A stretch of DNA of 64,000 nucleotides, from the NCBI RefSeq assembly GCF_965656765.1, contig NZ_CBFHLV010000005.1, positions 27,230 to 91,229 of the forward strand, given 5' to 3'. The stretch comes from Marivita sp965656765. Lineage in GTDB: Bacteria > Pseudomonadota > Alphaproteobacteria > Rhodobacterales > Rhodobacteraceae. Under the pieces are notes generated by a model that did no database searches, had not been told where the DNA came from, and worked only from the letters and a program-made list of their open reading frames with translations. Of the stretch, positions 58,918 through 64,000 are shown in pieces. A program made the position numbers and the translations under genes. Within the stretch, counting starts at the first letter, position 1. Every line of letters begins with the position of its first letter.

Positions 58918-59667
58918 TCAGACATCGAATTTCTTTGCAAAACGCCCCGGCGTGTAGCCCGTCGCTTTTCGGAACGAATGAATGAAGTGTGATTGGTCCG
59001 CATAAGCCAGCGATGGCTCCCCTTTGAGAGATTGCTGCAAACGAAGCACCTTTAAGAAATCGTGGGGGGTGAACCCTGTCGTTTCTTTGAGGCACCTTTG
59101 CAATTGGCGGGTGGACAGACCGGCGATCTCGGCCATGTCTGCGACAGTATGAATGTCATCGATGTGATGGAAGATCTTTTCGGTCACGGGGTTGGCGATA
59201 ACGATCCCCCGCTCCACGAGTGTATCGACGAAAGCAAACAGGGTTTTCTGCTGAGCATCAAAATCCTGCGTACTCAGTGTTTGGTTGAGGGACGCGAGGG
59301 GCAGACTGCCTGAGTAGTGCGACTCTACAATGCCGTGTGAGATTGGTTCGAGATGGGGCTGCCAGACTCCGGGCAGGAAGCGGATATTCACAAAGTGGAA
59401 GGCTGTGCCCAGATTCAATTCCTCAGACGAGGCCTGCAACCGTGTGACTCCTGTCACGTCAGGATTCATTTGGTCAAAAATGATGTAAGTGGCGGCGTCC
59501 GGCAAAGCGTGGAACCGGTAGTCTTGGGCCAGAGGGGTTGTTGTCCGCAGTTCTAGCACGCGGTGCACAACGTCTTTCAAATGGGCAGGTGGTGTCGCTT
59601 CGTTGAACACCACTGCATCGATAGAGCGTTCTTTTCCGTGGCCTTTGGGATTATACATGGTGCCCAC
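58918..59667 (-). CDS. AraC-family transcriptional regulator
   Basis: A 249-residue regulator with a C-terminal AraC DNA-binding domain (TVADMAEIAGLSTRQLQRCLKETTGFTPHDFLKVLRLQQ, then ADQSHFIHSFRKATGYTPGRF). The N-terminal region is a sensor-type domain without a recognisable ligand motif. The start could be ATG 59667 or ATG 59658. Its likely target is the downstream VOC gene. Confidence 0.85.
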   Translation of the reverse strand: MGTMYNPKGHGKERSIDAVVFNEATPPAHLKDVVHRVLELRTTTPLAQDYRFHALPDAATYIIFDQMNPDVTGVTRLQASSEELNLGTAFHFVNIRFLPGVWQPHLEPISHGIVESHYSGSLPLASLNQTLSTQDFDAQQKTLFAFVDTLVERGIVIANPVTEKIFHHIDDIHTVADMAEIAGLSTRQLQRCLKETTGFTPHDFLKVLRLQQSLKGEPSLAYADQSHFIHSFRKATGYTPGRFAKKFDV

Positions 59668-59674
59668 TGGTCAA

Positions 59675-59701
59675 AAAGCCCCGGCACTTGGCCGAGGCTT
59701 T
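59675..59701 (-). terminator. Terminator of the LysM/BON gene
   Basis: AAAGCC and CGG (59675-59684) pair with CCG and GGCTTT (59692-59701), and read on the minus strand the stem is followed by a T-run. It lies just downstream of the LysM/BON stop at 59707. Confidence 0.72.
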
Positions 59702-59706
59702 GAGTA

Positions 59707-60126
59707 TCATGCGTCCTGTGGAATGCGGAGCGTTTGGCCTGGATAGATTTTGTCTGGATCGCTCAGCATTGGGCGATTGGCCTCAAATATGACGTTGTAC
59801 TTTGATCCATTTCCAAGCGTTTTTTCGGCAATCGCCCAAAGCGTGTCGCCCTTTTCGACAGTGTGGAAGATTGGATCGCCGGATGTATCAGCCTCAACCG
59901 CGGACACGCCTTCGACGTTGCCCACTGCCAGAATGACCTTTTCGCGCTCTTCCTGAGTCATGTTGCCGCCAGTGACTGTGACCTTGTCACCATCGACTTT
60001 GATCTCGGCGCCTTTGGTATCTAGCCCTAGGTCAGATACCTCTTTTTCAAGAACTGCAGCTGATGGCAGATCATCTGCACCGACCAGTTTGCGGCCAGCC
60101 GTTTTCACAAAATTCCAAAGTCCCAT
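59707..60126 (-). CDS. LysM/BON-domain protein (YgaU/Kbp-like)
   Basis: A 139-residue protein with a BON domain (about residues 25-80; IKVDGDKVTVTGGNMTQEEREKVILAVGNVEGV) and a C-terminal LysM domain (FHTVEKGDTLWAIAEKTLGNG to PGQTLRIP). This is the layout of YgaU/Kbp, a small potassium-responsive stress protein of the cytoplasm. No signal peptide is visible. The length is normal for the family. Confidence 0.88.
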   Translation of the reverse strand: MGLWNFVKTAGRKLVGADDLPSAAVLEKEVSDLGLDTKGAEIKVDGDKVTVTGGNMTQEEREKVILAVGNVEGVSAVEADTSGDPIFHTVEKGDTLWAIAEKTLGNGSKYNVIFEANRPMLSDPDKIYPGQTLRIPQDA

Positions 60127-60310
60127 TTAATCCTCCAATGCGTTGTGACTTGCCCCAGCATTCAGTGACTTTCGCGCATACACCAGAGGGAATTCGCAGG
60201 ATCGCGACGCAAAAGCGTATTTTTCGTTGCCGAACAGAGGTGTTTTTGCCACCTTTGCCCGTGTTGGGGGCCGGTCCTCCGGGGAACCAAGACTTCACAG
60301 GGAGACAGTG

Positions 60311-60650
60311 ATGGGTAAGAGAGACGATTTGATCGCAAAGTATGCGGATGACCTGAAGAACAAGTGCGGCATGACACCGGACATGGACCTTTTGACAAAA
60401 GTGACGATCGGTTGTGGTCCTGCGATCTATAACGATGACGCATCCACAGTTGCCGGGTCACAGGAGTCCGAGCTCGAAACTGTCAAAACCAATTTCCTCA
60501 TTAAAACTTGGGCTGAGTGATGGCCCCGAATTGATGGACGGGATCAATTCCGTCATCGAGACCTACGGCAAATCTGAGCGCAACAAATATCGCGCTGTCG
60601 TCTACTACATGCTGACCAAGCATTTCGGCAAAGAAGCCGTTTACGGCTAA
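60311..60650 (+). pseudogene. DUF2853 family gene, apparently frameshifted
   Basis: The first frame (60311-60520) encodes MGKRDDLIAKYADDLKNKCG and ends in an off-family tail (TWAE) at a TGA. A second frame continues the family sequence as LGLSDGPELMDGI to KHFGKEAVYG, stopping at 60648-60650. Together they equal a DUF2853 protein of about 113 residues. The frames meet at the run AAAA (60503-60506); family members normally have a double lysine here (FLIKKLGL), so two A residues look missing, or one extra base is present. This can be a true mutation, a sequencing error in a homopolymer, or slippage. DUF2853 function is unknown. Confidence 0.85.
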
Positions 60651-60675
60651 GAACCGTTTCAAATTCAGTTTCAAA

Positions 60676-60697
60676 GGGCGCTCGTCAATGAGCGCCC
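60676..60697 (+). terminator. Rho-independent terminator after the DUF2853 gene
   Basis: GGGCGCTC (60676-60683) and GAGCGCCC (60690-60697) form a perfect eight-pair stem with a six-base loop, followed by GTTTTCG. It is 26 bases after the family stop, showing that the transcription unit extends to 60650 despite the frameshift. Confidence 0.85.
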
Positions 60698-60831
60698 GTT
60701 TTCGTTGGATTTGCAGAAAACCTGATTGAATTGGTGTTTTGTGCTGCACTTTTGTTGATGTACACCTGAACCACGGTCAGGACGGCCGAAACCAGATAAG
60801 TTTACGCGCGTGGTGACTTGGGAGCGCGGGG

Positions 60832-60865
60832 ACGGAGGGTTTCGGTGTGTGCCGAGGCCCTCCGT
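60832..60865. terminator. Inverted repeat before the DUF1761 gene stop
   Basis: ACGGAGGG (60832-60839) and CCCTCCGT (60858-60865), with TCGG/CCGA inside, form a stem a few bases beyond the DUF1761 stop. It probably terminates the minus-strand unit. Bases 60698-60831 show nothing recognisable. Confidence 0.55.
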
Positions 60866-60871
60866 TTGGGT

Positions 60872-61267
60872 TTAGAACAATGTGATCACGGCTCCAATGA
60901 CTCCTGAACCCAGCGCAGCGTAACCACCATCAATCAGGCTCAATTTGAAAGGGCGGCCGGCAAACCCATAGCTCATCGCAAGCCAAGGCGCGGCGAAGCA
61001 GGCTCCGATGCCGAGGCCAGATGTGAAGCCTTTGCGAAAGGTCTCTGTTCGGAGCATGTCAAAGGCGTAATACATCGTCGCGGAGACTATAATGTTAGCG
61101 ACGATGCTTATCAGGTAAGGCATCACTTGTGTTCGATTGGCTGGCTTGCCTGACGCATCTGTTGTCACGCCGGATGCGGCAACCCAATGACGTGCAAGGA
61201 TGCTGTACCAGATTGCTCCAAAGACCCATCCGGCCAGCGCAGAAACAAGAACGGCGACAATCACCAC
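60872..61267 (-). CDS. DUF1761-family membrane protein
   Basis: A 131-residue membrane protein with about four hydrophobic segments and the family start AGWVFGAIWYSILARHWV. DUF1761 proteins have no known function. It follows the EVE-domain gene by two bases on the same strand, so it probably is the last gene of the tsaD-gpsA-yciI-EVE unit. Confidence 0.82.
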   Translation of the reverse strand: MVIVAVLVSALAGWVFGAIWYSILARHWVAASGVTTDASGKPANRTQVMPYLISIVANIIVSATMYYAFDMLRTETFRKGFTSGLGIGACFAAPWLAMSYGFAGRPFKLSLIDGGYAALGSGVIGAVITLF

Positions 61268-61269
61268 GA

Positions 61270-61689
61270 TCAGCCTTTTAAACCTGCAAGGTCACAGACG
61301 ACCCGCCATTCCTCAGGTGTGACGGGTTGCACAGACAAGCGCGAGTTGTTGACGAGCACCATCTCGGTAAGGCGTTCATCCGCTTTGATCTGGTCAAGCG
61401 TGACGGGCGTTTGGGCCCTTTGCAGCGCCTTGATGTCTACGCATTCCCAACGTTCATCATCTGTTTTGCTGTCGGGATGTGCCTCGGTGATGATCTCGAC
61501 TGTTCCAACCACGGCCTTTTCCTTCTGTGAGTGGTAGAAGAAGCCTTTGTCTCCAATCGACATCTCGCGCATGAAGTTGCGCGCCTGATAGTTGCGCACG
61601 CCGTCCCATTCTTCTCCGGCATCGCCTTTTGCGACCTGATCATCCCAAGACCACGTCGATGGTTCGGATTTGAACAGCCAGTACTTCAT
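61270..61689 (-). CDS. EVE-domain protein
   Basis: A 139-residue protein starting MKYWLFKSEPSTWSWDDQV and with GVRNYQARNFMREMSIGDKGFFYHS, the standard EVE (PUA-like) domain, which binds modified bases in DNA or RNA. Start ATG 61689 overlaps the YciI stop (ATGA); the longer ORF start at 61710 is less likely. The gene cluster tsaD-gpsA-yciI-EVE is common in Rhodobacterales. Confidence 0.88.
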   Translation of the reverse strand: MKYWLFKSEPSTWSWDDQVAKGDAGEEWDGVRNYQARNFMREMSIGDKGFFYHSQKEKAVVGTVEIITEAHPDSKTDDERWECVDIKALQRAQTPVTLDQIKADERLTEMVLVNNSRLSVQPVTPEEWRVVCDLAGLKG

Positions 61690-61961
61690 TTTTCGATCAC
61701 ACGTTTCCATGGGATCAGGTCAACGCTCTCGAGTAGGTTTGCCTTGGCGTATGGGTCATTAGCGGCCCAATCTTGCGCGGCGGCCATATCGGCAACGTTT
61801 AGGATCACAAGAGATCCGATCATTTGTTCTGCCTTATCCAGTAACGGACCAGCCTGTTCTACAACCCCGGTTGCGTCGATATAGGCGAGATGGGCGTCAC
61901 GGTTGGCCTTGCGTGTTTCCAAAGCGTCGGTCTTGTCGCGCGCAATCAGGGCGATGAGCAT
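61686..61961 (-). CDS. YciI-family protein
   Basis: A 91-residue YciI-like protein (MLIALIARDKTDALETRKANRDAHLAYI, DPYAKANLLESVDLIPWKRVI), a small ferredoxin-like fold with His and Asp residues of uncertain role. It starts directly after the gpsA stop and overlaps the EVE gene by four bases. Confidence 0.86.
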   Translation of the reverse strand: MLIALIARDKTDALETRKANRDAHLAYIDATGVVEQAGPLLDKAEQMIGSLVILNVADMAAAQDWAANDPYAKANLLESVDLIPWKRVIEK

Positions 61962-62918
61962 TTATTCTTCCTTCAATGGACGTGTCATTAGCGTTTCTAT
62001 GGCATCCGTGATCGTCGTTGAACCCTCAACCAAACGAGTCACGGTTTCCGTAATTGGCAGATCAAGTTTTCGTTCGCGTGCTATTTCGGACATTGCCTTT
62101 GCAGTCGCGGCTCCTTCGACGGTGATCTTGCAGTCGAATCCTTCTCCGCGACCCAGTGAAAAGCCAAGCCTGTAGTTGCGTGATAGGTCGGACGAGCAGG
62201 TCAGGACGAGGTCGCCCAATCCGGACAGTCCTGCAAGAGTGTCGGTGCGAGCATGAAAAATCGCACCAATCCTTTGCATTTCTGCAAAGCCCCTGGTCAG
62301 CGTCGCAGCCCGTGCGCTGTCACCTAAACCAGCGCCGATGACCGCGCCACAGGCAATGCCCATAACGTTCTTCAACGCACCGCCCAGTTCTGCGCCGATG
62401 GTGTCGGTTGTACGATAGAGGCGCAAGGTTGGCGTCGTTAGCTGGTCCTGTAAGACTGCACCAATCGCTGGGTCTTGGCACGCAAGTGTCAGCGCGGTGG
62501 GACGGCCGATTGCGATATCGTCGGCAAAGCTGGGACCCGTCAAAATCGCATTGGTCGCCGCCGGCTTAATTTCTCGAATAATGCCGCAGGGACCAAGACC
62601 AGTCGAGAGCTCAATCCCTTTGCAACACGCAACCAATGGAACCGAAGGTAAGGTGTAGGTGGTCAATGCGTTGCGAAGCTGCTGCAAGGGGATTGCCAGC
62701 AGAATGGTTTTGCTTTCGGAAAGGGCATCAATCTCTGATGTGACGGTCAGTGTTTCGGGGAATCTCGCACCGGATAAATAGGCTCTGTTCAGGCGCAAAT
62801 CCGACATCTCAGTCGCATGACCCGGCGATCTTGCCCAAAGTGTTACTGACGCGCCAGTCTTGGCCAGCGCAATGCCCAATGCGGTCCCAAACGCGCCAGC
62901 ACCCATGATGCCTATCAC
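61962..62918 (-). CDS. gpsA: Glycerol-3-phosphate dehydrogenase [NAD(P)+]
   Basis: A 318-residue enzyme with the N-terminal GAGAFGTALGIALAKTG nucleotide motif and the catalytic Lys in GALKNVMGIACGAVIGAGLGDSARA. It reduces dihydroxyacetone phosphate to sn-glycerol 3-phosphate for phospholipid synthesis. The start is the GTG at 62918, overlapping the tsaD stop (GTGA); an ORF reading from 62978 would be inside tsaD. The GTG start gives the correct family N-terminus (MIGIMGAGAFG). Confidence 0.92.
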   Translation of the reverse strand: MIGIMGAGAFGTALGIALAKTGASVTLWARSPGHATEMSDLRLNRAYLSGARFPETLTVTSEIDALSESKTILLAIPLQQLRNALTTYTLPSVPLVACCKGIELSTGLGPCGIIREIKPAATNAILTGPSFADDIAIGRPTALTLACQDPAIGAVLQDQLTTPTLRLYRTTDTIGAELGGALKNVMGIACGAVIGAGLGDSARAATLTRGFAEMQRIGAIFHARTDTLAGLSGLGDLVLTCSSDLSRNYRLGFSLGRGEGFDCKITVEGAATAKAMSEIARERKLDLPITETVTRLVEGSTTITDAIETLMTRPLKEE

Positions 62919-63985
62919 GCTTTGGCTCCTTTGCGGCCACTGCCCAAAGCGGCTGGGGCGGTCTTGTCCAAGGGCCACCGTGGACGTGCTGTGAGTGTCA
63001 GATCATCAGCGCCATCAACCGCGTACTTCTCGGCCCCGGCAAAAGCGATCATCGCTGCATTGTCGGTGCACAAGGCAAGCGGTGGCGCGACGAAGGGGAT
63101 GTTACGGGTGGTCGATAGTGTCTCTAATGCACCGCGTAGAGATGTATTTGCCGCTACACCTCCGGCGACAGAAAACCCGGTGATCCCGCTGGACAATGCC
63201 AAAGCGCGTCGGGATTTTTCGACCAAGACATCGCGAATTGCAGCCTGAAACCCGGCGCAAAGATCGTTCACATCTTGCTGGTGAAGGCCACCTTGATCGG
63301 TGACCAGTTGGTCGCGCTGGCGCAGTAGAGCTGTCTTGAGGCCAGAGAACGACAGATCGCATCCGGGCCTCTCCAAAAGTGGTCGTGGAAATGCGAAGCG
63401 TTTTTCATCGCCTTTAAGCGCATGTTTCTCGACAGACGGCCCGCCCGGCTGGGCCAATCCAAGCAAACGAGCGGTTTTGTCGAACGCTTCTCCGGGGGCG
63501 TCGTCGATTGTGCTGCCCAATCGGATAAATTTGGTTGGCCCATCGACGCGCAGGAACTGGCAATGGCCACCAGACACGAGAAGGATAAGATACGGAAAGC
63601 TCAAACCATGAGACAGACGTGGGGTCAGAGCGTGCCCGGCAAGGTGGTTGACGCCGATCAAGGGCTTGCCGGTTGCCGCGCTCAGCCCCTTGGCCATCAT
63701 CACGCCGGATAACACACCACCGATCAATCCGGGACCAGCTGTTACCGCGATAGCGTCAACCTCGGCTAATGTCATATGTGCTTCGGCAAGCGCTTGTTCG
63801 ACGCAGATATCCAGCTTTTCAGCGTGCGCACGTGCAGCGATTTCTGGAACAACACCACCATAGGCGGCATGCAGTGCGGTTTGATCTGCGACCACGGATG
63901 ACAGGATGGCACGCCCGCGCAATACGGCAGCGGCGGTGTCGTCACAGCTGCTTTCCAGACCAAGGACGGTGATGTCGTGTGTCAT
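62915..63985 (-). CDS. tsaD: tRNA N6-adenosine threonylcarbamoyltransferase
   Basis: A 356-residue TsaD (YgjD/Gcp) with the VLGLESSCDDTAAAVL start, the metal-binding histidines in GVNHLAGHAL, and the ASKHA-fold block LLVSGGHCQFLRV. It transfers the threonylcarbamoyl group to A37 of ANN-decoding tRNAs together with TsaBE. Complete, with ATG 63985 in the last part of the window. The stop overlaps the gpsA GTG by four bases. Confidence 0.95.
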   Translation of the reverse strand: MTHDITVLGLESSCDDTAAAVLRGRAILSSVVADQTALHAAYGGVVPEIAARAHAEKLDICVEQALAEAHMTLAEVDAIAVTAGPGLIGGVLSGVMMAKGLSAATGKPLIGVNHLAGHALTPRLSHGLSFPYLILLVSGGHCQFLRVDGPTKFIRLGSTIDDAPGEAFDKTARLLGLAQPGGPSVEKHALKGDEKRFAFPRPLLERPGCDLSFSGLKTALLRQRDQLVTDQGGLHQQDVNDLCAGFQAAIRDVLVEKSRRALALSSGITGFSVAGGVAANTSLRGALETLSTTRNIPFVAPPLALCTDNAAMIAFAGAEKYAVDGADDLTLTARPRWPLDKTAPAALGSGRKGAKA

Positions 63986-64000
63986 CAGACTTTCCGTTGC

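Overview
The window reads as chromosomal DNA of a Rhodobacterales (roseobacter-type) alphaproteobacterium. The RegA response regulator next to a SenC/SCO1 tail, the ChvE-GguAB sugar importer with a GbpR-like regulator, the TRAP transporter and the tsaD-gpsA-yciI-EVE block all fit that group. Coding is very dense: no stretch over 300 bases lacks a gene, and the largest gaps (about 190-230 bases) hold divergent promoters or terminators. I saw no rRNA, tRNA, CRISPR array, insertion sequence, integrase or phage gene.

Layout. 1-840: end of senC and regA. 877-10982: a GbpR-like LysR regulator divergent from a pentose operon (chvE-gguA-gguB importer, then the non-phosphorylative L-arabinose / D-galactose enzymes down to 2-oxoglutarate). 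11004-18046: a divergent pair of units, with a diverged transketolase and a SAF-domain oxidoreductase (COG4091, DXR-like type) on the minus strand, and a split transketolase, an L-threonate-dehydrogenase-like enzyme and an SDR on the plus strand. 18057-20594: LysR, FAH-family hydrolase and a GntR/FCD regulator. 20818-31666: TRAP importer and a sugar-acid module (enolase-superfamily dehydratase, PhyH dioxygenase, UxaA-type dehydratase, three dehydrogenases, EamA exporter). 31717-34290: SDR and D-xylonate dehydratase xylD. 34391-37298: secreted small protein with AzlCD, RraA-like protein, cell-wall hydrolase. 37319-39929: second PhyH module with a gluconate 5-dehydrogenase-like SDR. 40057-46203: idnD-like, LysE exporter, FAD-linked D-2-hydroxyacid oxidase, xylX, kdgK, denD. 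46393-55181: a long minus-strand operon for four-carbon acid sugars (ltnD-otnK-otnC-otnI) continuing into a D-apionate set with a RuBisCO-like protein (oiaX-oiaK-apnO), then a D-2-hydroxyacid dehydrogenase and an HpcH/HpaI aldolase. 55412-56254: AroE-like dehydrogenase. 56317-63985: mostly ordinary chromosome (HD hydrolase, ahcY, VOC protein with AraC regulator, LysM/BON protein, a frameshifted DUF2853 gene, DUF1761, EVE, YciI, gpsA, tsaD).

How it works together. L-arabinose and D-xylonate are dehydrated by separate IlvD/Edd-family enzymes and converge on 2-oxoglutarate semialdehyde, for which only one dehydrogenase (9462-10982) is present. L-threonate and D-erythronate, through LtnD and DenD, converge on OtnI-OtnK-OtnC to give dihydroxyacetone phosphate; D-apionate is predicted to go through ApnO-OiaK-OiaX to 3-phosphoglycerate and glycolate. 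A palindromic operator with core TGGTATACCA, like the known ExuR/UxuR box, occurs in the promoter regions of at least four divergent gene pairs between 20 and 55 kb. It probably ties the region into one regulon under the GntR/FCD protein at 19932-20594. The sugar range (arabinose, galactose, xylose, uronate-type acids, apionate) suggests plant or seagrass cell-wall sugars as the diet; this is inference.
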